From Companilactobacillus pabuli (GTDB lineage: Bacteria > Bacillota > Bacilli > Lactobacillales > Lactobacillaceae), in NCBI RefSeq assembly GCF_014058425.1, contig NZ_CP049366.1:2046001-2110000 (forward strand): 64,000 nucleotides of DNA, read 5' to 3'. A model generated the notes under the pieces. The model worked only from the letters and a program-made list of their open reading frames with translations, was not told the origin of the DNA and searched no databases. Made by a program: the position numbers and the translations under genes. Positions 53,518 to 63,512 of this stretch are shown piece by piece. The first letter of the stretch is position 1, and every line of letters begins with the position of its first letter.

Positions 53518-55215
53518 TTATTTAACATCGCTTGCTTTAACCCACTCGTTTGTGGCTACTCGGTACATTTTTTCACCATTTACTGTTGCGTATTGATCTG
53601 TGTACCATTTTGAGTTAACGCCCAAAGCACGATTTGTAATCATTTTACCTTCAAGAGTATATAGACGCTTGTATGAACCGTTAGTTGTTGTAACAATGCC
53701 TTCATGTTTAACAGGTACACTAGTCATCTTCTTAACAAAGACCTTGATATCCTTGTTACCCTTTTTATCAAACTTAATTGTGGCATCTTTTGCATTTGTG
53801 AACGAATAACCTTTAGGAGCTTCAATCTTAGTTGAGAATGAGGCTTTTCCTGTTACTTGCTTGTAGCCTACTAAATCCTTTGAGTTTTGATCAACGAATG
53901 TGATACGAACTCTTTGGATTGTGTAACGCGCACCTGATGGACGCTTTGATGGCTTAGCAGCTGGTTTCCCTGGTTTACTTGGAGTAGGCGCTGGTGTTGA
54001 AACAACCTTTGTTGACTCAACTTTTACTTGAACACTACCATCCTTATTAATATCCAACTTAATTTCATTTTTTCCGTTAGCTAATTTGTAACCATTTGGT
54101 AAGTTTTTATCACCAATAGTGATGGTTTTATCTGCTTTGTTTACTTGGAAAGTTCGTACACCAGATGGAATTGATTTTCCTGTTTTAGCGTTAATGAACT
54201 TAACCGTTACATTCTTTTTAGTTACTACTTCACTACCAATTTTCACTACTCTAACGTAAACAGTATTTTTACTATCTTCATTATTGATTCTCAAAGTAAT
54301 CTGATCTAAATCACTTTCCAGTTTGTATTCTGTTGGTAACATATCTTTTTTGATAGTTACATTCTTCGTATTATTTGATACTTGAATCGTTTTTGAACTT
54401 TTATCGATAGCTTTACCCGTTGCCTTATCAATAAATTGAATTTGTACATTCTTATTTGTTGGAGTCACAGCTTTTTTTGGTTCTACTTTAATTTGAACAC
54501 TATTATCGCTATTAATTTCCAATGTAATCTTATCTTTACCATTAATTAATTTGTAGTCACTAGGTACATCTTTACTATTAATAGTGATGGTTTTAGCAGC
54601 ATTATCAATTGGAAAAATTTGTACACCAGATGTAACTACTTTATTGGTTTTACTGTCGACAAATTTAACTGTTACATTCTTCTGAGTTGCAACATTATTG
54701 CTTTTTTTCACTATAGCAACATAAATTACATTTTGACCATCTTTACTACTATTAATTCTAAAACTCATTTGCTTCACGTCATTCTCAAATTGATAACCAT
54801 CTGGAAGCATATCTTTAGTAACAGTAGTTGATTTCTGTGCGTTTGGCACCTCAATAGTTTTTGTCTTATTTTCTAAAGTTTTATGTGCATCTTTGTCAAT
54901 AAACTTAAGTTGTACCGACTTCGTTGTTGATGCGGCTGGCTTATTATCGTTAGTATCACCAGGTTTTCCAACTGAAACAATGTCCGGAGCCGTCAATTGC
55001 GGTTCATGACTTTGTTGTTCTTGTTCATCTGGCGTAATAATTTCAGGTGGTGTCAATTCAGTAATACCCGATTTTGGTAAACCTGCTGGTCCTAATGCTC
55101 TTGCACTTGTTTGAGCATTTTCTGCCGCCATAGCAGTAATACTGCCAACATTCACACTTCCTAAAACACTAGAAAATAATAATCCAGATACGATCACTGT
55201 CTTAGCTAACTTCAT
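53518..55215 (-). CDS. Secreted SLAP-domain protein, 565 aa
   Basis: Signal peptide (MKLAKTVIVSGLLFSSVLGS...), linker rich in Pro/Gln/Glu, then alternating repeats: VQLKFIDKDAHKTLENKTKTI type and VTVKFVDSKTNKVV type, four in all (residues ~105-400), a proline-lysine spacer, a further RITFVDQNSKDLVGYKQV repeat and one C-terminal SLAP domain ending YRVATNEWVKASDVK. ATG 55215 fits (CGGAGGG site). The promoter is at 55267-55295. Probably an adhesion or wall protein. Confidence 0.82.
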   Translation of the reverse strand: MKLAKTVIVSGLLFSSVLGSVNVGSITAMAAENAQTSARALGPAGLPKSGITELTPPEIITPDEQEQQSHEPQLTAPDIVSVGKPGDTNDNKPAASTTKSVQLKFIDKDAHKTLENKTKTIEVPNAQKSTTVTKDMLPDGYQFENDVKQMSFRINSSKDGQNVIYVAIVKKSNNVATQKNVTVKFVDSKTNKVVTSGVQIFPIDNAAKTITINSKDVPSDYKLINGKDKITLEINSDNSVQIKVEPKKAVTPTNKNVQIQFIDKATGKAIDKSSKTIQVSNNTKNVTIKKDMLPTEYKLESDLDQITLRINNEDSKNTVYVRVVKIGSEVVTKKNVTVKFINAKTGKSIPSGVRTFQVNKADKTITIGDKNLPNGYKLANGKNEIKLDINKDGSVQVKVESTKVVSTPAPTPSKPGKPAAKPSKRPSGARYTIQRVRITFVDQNSKDLVGYKQVTGKASFSTKIEAPKGYSFTNAKDATIKFDKKGNKDIKVFVKKMTSVPVKHEGIVTTTNGSYKRLYTLEGKMITNRALGVNSKWYTDQYATVNGEKMYRVATNEWVKASDVK

Positions 55216-55266
55216 AATTTTTCCCTCCGAAAAGTAATTTTCCTTAATATCCAATAAGGTAAAGCT

Positions 55267-55295
55267 AATGTAATATATCCAGATTTTTCTAGCAA
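55267..55295 (-). promoter_or_regulatory. Promoter of second SLAP gene
   Basis: TTGCTA (55290-55295), 17-base spacer, TACATT (55267-55272). The rest of the 294-bp gap to the HAD gene is AT-rich and shows no gene. Confidence 0.6.
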
Positions 55296-55432
55296 TTAAA
55301 AAAAGCAATATTTAAATTTAGTTACTATAAATATTAATTTAGCAACAATCTATTTATTATTTTTGCACTGAAATATTTTATATTAATATAAGAATTTCAT
55401 TATGTAACCGACAATTTCTAATATATCCCTAA

Positions 55433-55467
55433 TAAAAAAAACACAAACCAATTATGATTTGTGTTTT
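55433..55467 (-). terminator. Terminator of HAD gene
   Basis: AAAACACAAA and TTTGTGTTTT pair around 10 bases; T run follows on the minus strand. Confidence 0.82.
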
Positions 55468-55509
55468 CTTTTTGATAATTGTAAATTTTCTTTACTAATT
55501 TTATTTTGG

Positions 55510-56184
55510 TTATTCTTGGAAGAATTTATTAATACCTGAATAATTTCGAATTAATTTATCAATTCGCAAATTCTCAGGAAGATTTACTTTTTCCAATTTT
55601 GGATCTTCGACCAGAACTACTTTACCCGCTTGAGCTGTATTAGCTGCTTGAATACCTGAAACCGAATCTTCAAAAATAGCACTATTACTTACTTTACCAT
55701 CAACGTTTTCGATAGCTTTCAAGAAGATATCAGGTGCTGGTTTACCCTTGATTTGACCGTCATTGAAAGCAACTTTGCTTAAATCAAACCAACGTCCCAA
55801 TTGCAACTGCTCGAAGAAAAACTCTACATTAGAATATTCCGAAGCCGTTGCGATGTTCAGCTTAATATCATTACTCTCACACCAGTCCAAAAAATCAGCT
55901 AATCCTGATACTAATTGGAATTCATCGGGAGTATTCAAACAAATTTCTCGATAAATATTCTCTTTTTTATCTGACAATTGAGTTAATTCAGCACCTGAAA
56001 TACTTCTGCCCAAATAATACTCAAAAGTATTACGATTATTAATTCCAGCAATGTGCAATTGATAATCTTGACTGGTCAATTTGCGATTGAACTCGACTTC
56101 TAAAAATTTTCCCCAAGCTCTCTTTTGAATCAAACCGTCGAAAATCATCGTACCGTTGAAATCAAAAATCATTGTATCAATCAT
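55510..56184 (-). CDS. HAD-family phosphatase, beta-phosphoglucomutase-like
   Basis: 225 aa. Motif I IFDFNGTMI (nucleophile Asp; the usual second Asp is Asn), ATASEYSNVEFFF (motif II), KVAFNDGQIKGKPAPDIF (motif III Lys), AIFEDSVSGIQAANTA (motif IV). ATG 56184 has GGGAGGA upstream; 56202 does not. The missing second Asp of motif I (DFNGT) matches phosphatases or mutases with an atypical acid/base residue. Substrate unknown. Confidence 0.82.
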   Translation of the reverse strand: MIDTMIFDFNGTMIFDGLIQKRAWGKFLEVEFNRKLTSQDYQLHIAGINNRNTFEYYLGRSISGAELTQLSDKKENIYREICLNTPDEFQLVSGLADFLDWCESNDIKLNIATASEYSNVEFFFEQLQLGRWFDLSKVAFNDGQIKGKPAPDIFLKAIENVDGKVSNSAIFEDSVSGIQAANTAQAGKVVLVEDPKLEKVNLPENLRIDKLIRNYSGINKFFQE

Positions 56185-56314
56185 AAGTATCCTCCCATGC
56201 AAGCGCTTTTAAACAAATTGTCTCACGTCGAGGTTTTTCCAACAAGTTAACTTCAAAATAAGAAATCTATTTTAAAATAAGATAAACATTTCATTTTTTG
56301 AATAATTTTTCCAA

Positions 56315-56345
56315 CAAAAAACCATGAATCGATTTGATCCATGGT
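56315..56345 (-). terminator. Terminator of third SLAP gene
   Basis: ACCATG and CATGGT with partial inner pairing, followed by six T's on the minus strand. Confidence 0.65.
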
Positions 56346-56357
56346 CGAAATTTTCAA

Positions 56358-57509
56358 TTATTTAATATCAGAAGCTTTAACCCATTCATTAGTAGCTACA
56401 CGATACATCTTGGCTCCATTGATTGTCTTCATCAAATCAGTAGCCCAAGCTGAATTCCTACCTAAACCACGATTTGAAATAGTTTGACCATCTCTTGTAT
56501 AAAGTGGTGTGATATTGACATTCTTTGTAGTTACTTTATTTACATCAGATTTTTCTGCACCGACAGCATCTGCTTCTGTATTAGTATTATTACCGGTCGA
56601 TTTAACTGATACATCAGAAGCTTTGACCCATTCAGTAGTTGATACTTGATAATAATCTACTCCATCCAAAGTCATTTTGTTGTTAGTTTGCCAATCAGTT
56701 CCTCCGCGAAGTGCACGGTTAGCTAAAGCACCAGTCTTTGTATATAGTGGTGTGTATTCTGAATCGGTATTAGTCGTTACAACGCTCTTGAATGGTGTTA
56801 CTCCATTATCAGCTTTATTAACGGTCACGATTTGGGTATTACCATTGGCTTGCAAAGCTACTGTAGCATCTTTAGTAGCGTAACCCTTTGGAAGTTGTGA
56901 AGTAACATCGACAGTTTCACCAACTTTTTTGCCAGAAATAGTAGCTGTTCCTACTTGTTCGTTGTCAGCAGTCTTAAAGATTATTGTGTTGCTGATTTCT
57001 TTAGTTACATTAATGCTGTATGTAGCATCTTTTGCAATCTCAACACTAGCATCAGCATCACTCAAAACATAACCTGTGATATCTGGCTTAGGGATCGACA
57101 AAGTTTGTCCAATCACGGCATCAACACTAGTTTCTCCTACTTGAGTTTTGGTTGCCTCATCGACGTAGTTGATTGTGACATTAGTGATTTGATCTGTCTT
57201 CACAACCTTAAAAGTTTGTGTAGTTCCGTCAGCTTTGACAACTGCCTCTTGATCAAGTCCCGGATATAGTGAATAACCGTCTGGCATGTTGATTTTTGCA
57301 CCAACACTAGCTTTCACTGATGTGGCAGGAAGATCTTTAATAGCATTGCCATTGACATCAGTAAATTTAATCAAATTCGTAGCTTCATTCTCTGCTGTAG
57401 TTGAAGCAGTTCCTTCAGCGTTAACAGTTGTAACAGGAGCACTAACTGTGCCTAGTACCATACCTGATACTAGTAATCCACTCAATAATAATGATGTAGC
57501 TTTTTTCAC
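56358..57509 (-). CDS. Secreted SLAP-domain protein, 383 aa
   Basis: GTG start with GGAGGG upstream. Signal peptide (SLLLSGLLVSGMVLGTVSAP), three mucin-binding-like repeats (LIKFTDVNGNAIKDLPAT; VTINYVDEATKTQVGE; TIIFKTADNEQVG) and two SLAP domains (residues ~245-300 and ~330-383) with PLYTKTGALANRALRGGTDW and PLYTRDGQTISNRGLG. The last domain ends YRVATNEWVKASDIK, nearly identical to the other two proteins. Likely surface adhesin. Confidence 0.82.
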   Translation of the reverse strand: MKKATSLLLSGLLVSGMVLGTVSAPVTTVNAEGTASTTAENEATNLIKFTDVNGNAIKDLPATSVKASVGAKINMPDGYSLYPGLDQEAVVKADGTTQTFKVVKTDQITNVTINYVDEATKTQVGETSVDAVIGQTLSIPKPDITGYVLSDADASVEIAKDATYSINVTKEISNTIIFKTADNEQVGTATISGKKVGETVDVTSQLPKGYATKDATVALQANGNTQIVTVNKADNGVTPFKSVVTTNTDSEYTPLYTKTGALANRALRGGTDWQTNNKMTLDGVDYYQVSTTEWVKASDVSVKSTGNNTNTEADAVGAEKSDVNKVTTKNVNITPLYTRDGQTISNRGLGRNSAWATDLMKTINGAKMYRVATNEWVKASDIK

Positions 57510-57584
57510 AATAAACCCTCCGTATCCTATTTGTTCATGTAAATATTAGTTTAGTTAAACATTTGTTTCAAGTTAATGATTTTT

Positions 57585-57914
57585 TTACTGGCCAAAACCT
57601 TCTGGAATTCCCAATGCTACCCGGGCATAGCGACTCATTTTAGAAATATCCCAGATTGGATACCATACTAACTCGATTTCACAATTTTTGATACCTTCGA
57701 CCGACTTGACAGCTGCGGTAATCGTATCATGCAACATGTCGCTGAGAGGACAGCCCATTGTGGTCAAGGTCATCGTTATAACGGCATCAGTTTCATTTTC
57801 AATTTCTACTTCATAAATCAAACCTAAATTAACAATATCAATTCCTAGTTCAGGATCAATCACCTTCTCTAAGGCATCCATAACTAGGTCTTTTTTGGTC
57901 TTATCTTCTGTCAT
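57585..57914 (-). CDS. sufT: SufT-like MIP18/DUF59 Fe-S maturation protein
   Basis: 109 aa. DUF59 features: KVIDPELGIDIVNLGLIYEVE and TLTTMGCPLSDMLHDTI with the conserved Cys. Lies 5 bp after sufB, so in the Suf operon. Proposed to help pass clusters to target proteins. Confidence 0.85.
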   Translation of the reverse strand: MTEDKTKKDLVMDALEKVIDPELGIDIVNLGLIYEVEIENETDAVITMTLTTMGCPLSDMLHDTITAAVKSVEGIKNCEIELVWYPIWDISKMSRYARVALGIPEGFGQ

Positions 57915-57919
57915 ATTCT

Positions 57920-59311
57920 TTAACCAATTGACCCTTCCATTTCATAACTAATCAAACGATTCAATTCAACCGCGTATTCCATAGGTAGTTTCTTCGTAAA
58001 TGGTTCAACAAAGCCCATAACAATCATCTCGGTAGCTTTTTCTTCGGAAATTCCTCGGCTCATTAAGTAATAAAGTTGTTCTTCAGAAATCTTTGATACT
58101 CGAGCTTCATGTTCCATCGAAACATTGGCATTATCAATTTCATTGTAAGGAATCGTATCCGATGAAGATTGATCGTCCATGATAATCGTGTCGCATTCAA
58201 CGTGGGCTTTCGAGCCATCAGAATGTTTGCCAAATCTAACTGTACCTCGATAGTCCACTGATCCACCAGTTTGAGCGATTGATTTAGAAACGATTGAACT
58301 AGAAGTGTTTTTGGCATTATGAATCATGCGAGCACCAGAATCTTGATGAATTCCGTTACTGGCCACCGCAATTGACAACATCGTTCCTCGAGCATTTTCA
58401 CCATTCAAGTAAACACTTGGGTATTTCATTGTAACTTTGGAACCAAGGTTACCGTCGACCCATTCCATCGTGGCGTTTTCCGAAGCGGCAGCCCGTTTAG
58501 TTTCCAAACTATAAACGTTGTCAGACCAATTTTGAATCGTTGTATAACGACAATATGCATCTCGCAAAACGTTAACCTCAACTACTGCAGCATGCAAACT
58601 ATCAGAAGAATAATTCGGTGCAGTACAACCTTCGACGTAATCGACTTTGGCACCTTCATCGACGATAATTAAGGTCCGCTCAAATTGCCCCGAGTTTTCG
58701 GCATTTAATCTGAAATAGGATTGGATTGGAATATCACATCTCACGCCTTTAGGAACATAAATGAACGATCCACCAGACCAAACTGCTCCATTCAAAGCCG
58801 CAAATTTGTTATCAGTAGGTTTAACTAATTTACCAAACCATTTTTTGAAAAGTTCTGGATACTCTTGTAACGCCGTATCCGTGTCGGTGAACAAAATTCC
58901 TAACTTTTCAAATTCATTGCGCATATTATGATAAACGACTTCCGATTCATATTGAGCTGAAGATCCGGCTAAGTATTTGCGTTCAGCTTCAGGAACACCT
59001 AAACGGTCAAAGGTTTCCTTCATCTTATCCGGCACGTCATCCCAGTCACGATATTTTCTATCGGTCATTTTTTGATAATACAACATATTTTCTAAATCTA
59101 AGTCTGACAGATCTGGGCCGAAATTAGGCATCGCCAATTTTTGATAGGTTTTGTAAGACTTTAAACGATAATCCAACATCCATTGTGGTTCGTTTTTCTC
59201 GGCTGAAATTTTGCGGACTGTTTCTTCTGTCAAACCGCGTCCAGTACTAAATTTAGGCTTTACATCATCGTGAAAACCGTATTCGTATTCTGAATTTTCT
59301 AAATCAATCAT
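57920..59311 (-). CDS. sufB: Fe-S scaffold subunit SufB
   Basis: 463 aa core of the SufBCD scaffold. [43 protein letters not shown] and [20 protein letters not shown] are signature blocks, with the cluster-building Cys at EGCTAP. Starts overlap the sufU end by 8 bp. Confidence 0.95.
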   Translation of the reverse strand: MIDLENSEYEYGFHDDVKPKFSTGRGLTEETVRKISAEKNEPQWMLDYRLKSYKTYQKLAMPNFGPDLSDLDLENMLYYQKMTDRKYRDWDDVPDKMKETFDRLGVPEAERKYLAGSSAQYESEVVYHNMRNEFEKLGILFTDTDTALQEYPELFKKWFGKLVKPTDNKFAALNGAVWSGGSFIYVPKGVRCDIPIQSYFRLNAENSGQFERTLIIVDEGAKVDYVEGCTAPNYSSDSLHAAVVEVNVLRDAYCRYTTIQNWSDNVYSLETKRAAASENATMEWVDGNLGSKVTMKYPSVYLNGENARGTMLSIAVASNGIHQDSGARMIHNAKNTSSSIVSKSIAQTGGSVDYRGTVRFGKHSDGSKAHVECDTIIMDDQSSSDTIPYNEIDNANVSMEHEARVSKISEEQLYYLMSRGISEEKATEMIVMGFVEPFTKKLPMEYAVELNRLISYEMEGSIG

Positions 59312-59750
59312 CGACTTCTTCTCCTAATGATTTTCTTAAAGCCCACCAGCTCAATGTGGCACACTTAATCCGGGCTGGAAACTGCATGACACTTGATAAG
59401 ATTGCGGCATCACCCAACTTCTTTAAATCTGAATCAGAATGCTTTTTACCCATGACCATATCAGAAAAGATGTGGGCCATTTCTAGTCCTTGCGTGGTGG
59501 TTTTATCAATTATAGCATCGGTCATCATGCTGGCAGATGCTTGACTGATAGTACAACCTTCGCCACTAAATCCTGCATCAATGATCTTGTCATCTTTAAT
59601 TTCTAATTCCAAATTGATTACATCGCCACAAGTTGGATTTTTCAAAGTAGTCTTAGACGTTGCTTGTGGTAAAGCATGCTTATGATGTGGATTTTGTGAA
59701 TGATCCAAGATAACTTCACGATATAGATTGTTCAATCCCATTAAACTCAT
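59304..59750 (-). CDS. sufU: Sulfur-transfer protein SufU
   Basis: 148 aa. Zinc ligands: Asp and Cys in [20 protein letters not shown] and [11 protein letters not shown]. Receives sulfur from SufS. Overlaps the sufS stop by 4 bp. Confidence 0.94.
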   Translation of the reverse strand: MSLMGLNNLYREVILDHSQNPHHKHALPQATSKTTLKNPTCGDVINLELEIKDDKIIDAGFSGEGCTISQASASMMTDAIIDKTTTQGLEMAHIFSDMVMGKKHSDSDLKKLGDAAILSSVMQFPARIKCATLSWWALRKSLGEEVDD

Positions 59751-60976
59751 ACTCTGAAGAACTCCTTTGTATCAGTGATTGCTTGTAATAATTTATCAAC
59801 ATCAGCTTTAGTATTGTAAAAATAAAGACTGGCACGAACGGTTGCCACGACTCCCAAATATTTCATCAACGGTTGGGCACAATGATGTCCCGCTCTGACA
59901 GCTACTCCATCCATATCAAAAGCCGTTGCCACATCATGTGGATGTAAATCATTAAGATTAAATGAGATAACGGCGTTATGATTTTTGGAATCATGTGGTC
60001 CGTAAACTGTTAATCCTTCGATGCTCAATAATTTAGGCAACGCATAATCAACTAATTCCTGTTCATATTCGGCGATATTTTCCATTCCTAAATTATTCAA
60101 ATAATCGATAGCTTTGCCTAATCCAATTGCGCCACTGACATTTTGCGTTCCAGCCTCGAATTTCCAAGGTAGTTCACTCCAAGTACTATCGAATTTGTCC
60201 ACTGAATTGATCATCTCACCGCCAAATTGGTATGGTGAAGTTTGTTCTAACAATTCTTTTTTGCCATACAAAACACCGATTCCCATTGGGCTCAACATCT
60301 TATGTCCTGAAAAGGCATAGAAGTCAGCATCTAATTTTTGTACGTCGACTGGTTGATGTGGAACTGCTTGAGCACCGTCAACTACTATAACGGCGTTATG
60401 AGAATGCGTGATTTGCGCTAATTTTTTAATATCATTAGTCACACCCAAGACGTTACTTGCATGAGCTACGGCAACAATTTTAGTTTTATCTGTGATTTTA
60501 TTCAGAGCATCGTTCATATCCAATTGACCATCATCAGTCAATTCAATATATTTCAAAACGGCATGTTTTCTGATAGCGAGTTGTTGCCAAGGAATCAAAT
60601 TACTATGGTGTTCCATATAAGTGATAACTATTTCATCACCTGCTTGAATATTTGCTTCGCCATAAGTACTAGCAACTAAATTCAAACTATCGGTCGTCCC
60701 TTTAGTAAAAATAATTTCTTTGCTAGATTGAGCATTGATAAAATGCTGAACTTTCTTACGAGCTGATTCATATTCATCAGTTGCTCGTTGTCCTAATGTA
60801 TAAACGCTGCGATGCGCATTAGCATTGATAGTTTGGTAATAATTTGTGACAGTATCGATAACTGTTTGCGGTTTTTGAGAAGTGGCAGCACTGTCCAGAT
60901 AAACTAATGGTTCATTATTTATTCGCTGCTTTAAGATTGGAAAATCATCACGAATTTTCTGAAACTGCTTGTCCAT
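59747..60976 (-). CDS. sufS: Cysteine desulfurase SufS
   Basis: PLP enzyme of 409 aa. LVYLDSAATSQKPQ, ITYMEHHSNLIPWQ, PLP lysine in FYAFSGHKMLSPMGIG, and active Cys in VRAGHHCAQPLM. ATG 60976 has AAAGGAAG upstream and lies inside the sufD end. Confidence 0.95.
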   Translation of the reverse strand: MDKQFQKIRDDFPILKQRINNEPLVYLDSAATSQKPQTVIDTVTNYYQTINANAHRSVYTLGQRATDEYESARKKVQHFINAQSSKEIIFTKGTTDSLNLVASTYGEANIQAGDEIVITYMEHHSNLIPWQQLAIRKHAVLKYIELTDDGQLDMNDALNKITDKTKIVAVAHASNVLGVTNDIKKLAQITHSHNAVIVVDGAQAVPHQPVDVQKLDADFYAFSGHKMLSPMGIGVLYGKKELLEQTSPYQFGGEMINSVDKFDSTWSELPWKFEAGTQNVSGAIGLGKAIDYLNNLGMENIAEYEQELVDYALPKLLSIEGLTVYGPHDSKNHNAVISFNLNDLHPHDVATAFDMDGVAVRAGHHCAQPLMKYLGVVATVRASLYFYNTKADVDKLLQAITDTKEFFRV

Positions 60977-62117
60977 TTGCCAACTTCCTTTCAATCGTTT
61001 GTACCAATTGTTCTCTGATTGCTTTAGATGGGATAGAAACTAACACGTCACCTAAGAACCCACGAATAACCATCCGTTGAGCAGTTTTCTTATCCAATCC
61101 ACGGCTCATCAAATAATAGAGCTGATTTTGATCGACTTGACCTACACTAGCGGCATGGCCTGCCAAAACATCATTTTCATCTATCAATAAAATTGGATTG
61201 GCATCTCCATGAGCGTGGCTCGACATCATTAAGACACGATTTTGTTGTTCAGCATTAGCTCCTGAAGCGCCTTTGATAATGTGGCCGATACCGTTAAAAA
61301 TCAATCGTGAATGGTCAGTAATCACCCCACGTTGATTGATATTACCAATAGTTTTCTTACCATAATTAGTAACACGAGTATTGACCCCTTCAAGTTGTTT
61401 TCCAGCAGTAATATCGACAACTTTAATTTCTGAATGAGCACCAGTACCCTTTAAATCAGTGTCAAAATCAGCGACAGTATTTCCCTCATTCATCAAACCA
61501 ATCGACCAGTCAACGTAAGCATCCCGACCAACATCCGCTCGGCGACTTAAGTACGACGTTACATTTTGACCGAGTTCATCAACTGCTGCGTACTTCACTT
61601 CACTGTTATCTAAAGCTTTGATTTCTACAACACAATTAGCAACACTTACTTGATCACCTTTGGTAGTAGTCTTTTGAATCAATGAGAATTTTGAGTTTTC
61701 ACCCGCTACGACCAAAACATGAGAAACAAATGGCTGACTAGAATCTTGTTGAAATTCTAATTCGATTGGTTTTTCTACGACCGTATCTTTAGGAACATAC
61801 AAGAAAACACCATGATTTACATAGGCTGTATTATAAGCCGACAACTTGTTTTCATCTGCTTTAATTACGGTGTACAAATACTTCTGAACTAAGTCAGGGT
61901 ATTCATTTAGGGCCTCAAACAAATCCATCAAAATATAATTGTCTTGTGATGCTACTTTTATCTTAATAATCGTTTCAGATGGCGGTGTTAGTTGCCAATT
62001 ATGAAAATCAAAACGTTGTATTGTTGGCAACGGTAATTTCTCAATTGAATTTAATGCCGTCAGTCTTTTTTGAACGAACCAATCAGGTTCATTAATTGTC
62101 AGATTTTCTAATGTCAT
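60948..62117 (-). CDS. sufD: Fe-S scaffold subunit SufD
   Basis: 389 aa SufB paralogue. NQRGVITDHSRLIFNGIGHIIKGASGANAEQQNRVL-type core (residues ~265-300) and [27 protein letters not shown] near the C-terminus. Follows sufC by 9 bp. Confidence 0.94.
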   Translation of the reverse strand: MTLENLTINEPDWFVQKRLTALNSIEKLPLPTIQRFDFHNWQLTPPSETIIKIKVASQDNYILMDLFEALNEYPDLVQKYLYTVIKADENKLSAYNTAYVNHGVFLYVPKDTVVEKPIELEFQQDSSQPFVSHVLVVAGENSKFSLIQKTTTKGDQVSVANCVVEIKALDNSEVKYAAVDELGQNVTSYLSRRADVGRDAYVDWSIGLMNEGNTVADFDTDLKGTGAHSEIKVVDITAGKQLEGVNTRVTNYGKKTIGNINQRGVITDHSRLIFNGIGHIIKGASGANAEQQNRVLMMSSHAHGDANPILLIDENDVLAGHAASVGQVDQNQLYYLMSRGLDKKTAQRMVIRGFLGDVLVSIPSKAIREQLVQTIERKLANGQAVSENS

Positions 62118-62126
62118 AATATCCCC

Positions 62127-62918
62127 TTAGTCGTCGGCTAGATTAGCCTTGATTCCTAATTCATCTCGCAAGCCAGCATAACCCTCATCTTCTAGTTTTT
62201 GCGCAAGATCAGCCGAACCAGTTTTGACAATTCTTCCGTCCATCATTACGTGGACCACGTCTGGTTTGATGTAATTCAAAAGTCTTTGATAATGAGTGAT
62301 AATCAAAGCACCAAAGTTATCCCCGCGCATTGAATTAACACCTTTAGAAACAACTTTTAAAGCATCGATATCAAGTCCTGAGTCGATTTCATCTAATAAA
62401 GCAAAACTAGGTTTGATCATCAATAATTGTAAAATCTCATTACGTTTCTTTTCGCCACCAGAAAAGCCTTCATTCAAATAACGTTCTGTCATAGCTTGAC
62501 TCATGTCTAACAATTCCAAATTCTTGTCGAGTTCTTTCAAAAAATCCATTACAGAAATTTTGTCATCTGCTGGACGTCTAGAATTGATGGCTGCTCTCAA
62601 AAATTCAGCATTAGTAACACCTTGAATCTCAGCAGGATATTGCATCGCCAAAAATAATCCTTTTCGAGCACGTTGATCGACTGGCATATCCAAAATACTT
62701 TCACCGTTCAAAAGGATATCGCCTTTAGTAACGTGGTAGTTTTTTTGACCCATAATAGTCTGCGATAATGTTGATTTACCTGTACCATTAGGTCCCATGA
62801 TGGCATGAATCTCACCTGTATTCATCAGCAAGTTGACACCTTTGAGAATCTCTTTTTTATTCTTAGTCTCTTCATCTTCCACTTCAACGTGAAGATTTTT
62901 TACTTCAAGTGTTGCCAT
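62127..62918 (-). CDS. sufC: Fe-S ABC-type ATPase SufC
   Basis: 263 aa. Walker A IMGPNGTGKSTLSQTIMG, signature NEGFSGGEKKRNEILQ, Walker B SFALLDEIDSGLDID. Start 62918 has GGAGGG upstream. First gene of the operon; promoter TATAAT at 62951-62956 on the minus strand is likely but its -35 is weak. Confidence 0.95.
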   Translation of the reverse strand: MATLEVKNLHVEVEDEETKNKKEILKGVNLLMNTGEIHAIMGPNGTGKSTLSQTIMGQKNYHVTKGDILLNGESILDMPVDQRARKGLFLAMQYPAEIQGVTNAEFLRAAINSRRPADDKISVMDFLKELDKNLELLDMSQAMTERYLNEGFSGGEKKRNEILQLLMIKPSFALLDEIDSGLDIDALKVVSKGVNSMRGDNFGALIITHYQRLLNYIKPDVVHVMMDGRIVKTGSADLAQKLEDEGYAGLRDELGIKANLADD

Positions 62919-62967
62919 TGTAGCCCTCCAAATACTTTCGATAACAATATTATAATATGAAAAAAAT

Positions 62968-63001
62968 AAAAAAACGTTCAATTAACAAATGAACGTTTTT
63001 T
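62968..63001 (-). terminator. Terminator after YbaK-like gene
   Basis: AAAACGTTCA and TGAACGTTTT pair exactly around 9 bases, T run on the minus strand, separating it from the suf operon. Confidence 0.88.
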
Positions 63002-63512
63002 ATTCCAAATCTAAGATTTCATACTCAAACCCACAAGCATCGATGAATTTCATCAAATCACTGGCGGTTAAGAAAATCGTGTGCGTATTAACATTTGGAT
63101 GGAAAGTCAGGATCTCTTCACTATCCAGCATTTCTTTATCAAAATACAACTTTATATTATGAGCCGTATTATTAATAATGCCAAACGGTGAAACAATCCC
63201 CGCTTCCAGACCCAATTGCTCCTCAATATCGTGGTCATGTGCCATCGATATACGTTTTGTCCCTGTAAGTCCTTGGAAATTCTTGAAATCCATCCGTTTT
63301 TTATCATCCATAATCACTAAATAGAAATGTTTCTTCTTATCTTTTAAAAACATCGTCTTAGTTCTAACGCCCTCTAAACCGGCAATATAATTGTCAGCTT
63401 GCTCAGTCGTTTCAGCTGCTGGATGGTCAACTACTTTATATTTAATATCTAACTGATTGAGTTTTCCTGCCAAATCTTTATAGGCTTGTTCTGAACCCCT
63501 ACTCATAATCAT
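63000..63512 (-). CDS. YbaK/ProX-type aminoacyl-tRNA editing protein
   Basis: About 170 aa with the editing fold: KYKVVDHPAAETTEQADNYI, KTMFLKDKKKHFYLVIMDDKKR, the GLEAGIVSPFGIIN substrate-loop, ILTFHPNVNTHTIFLTASDL. Free-standing proteins of this kind remove alanine from mischarged tRNA-Pro. Three ATGs in a row (63515, 63512, 63506) follow AAGGG; 63512 suits spacing best. Overlaps the upstream gene end. Confidence 0.85.
   Translation of the reverse strand: MIMSRGSEQAYKDLAGKLNQLDIKYKVVDHPAAETTEQADNYIAGLEGVRTKTMFLKDKKKHFYLVIMDDKKRMDFKNFQGLTGTKRISMAHDHDIEEQLGLEAGIVSPFGIINNTAHNIKLYFDKEMLDSEEILTFHPNVNTHTIFLTASDLMKFIDACGFEYEILDLE

Noticed and set aside
56205-56218. cre-like site TGCAAGCGCTTTTA before the HAD gene
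   Set aside because: At least two mismatches on either strand, with no clear promoter beside it.
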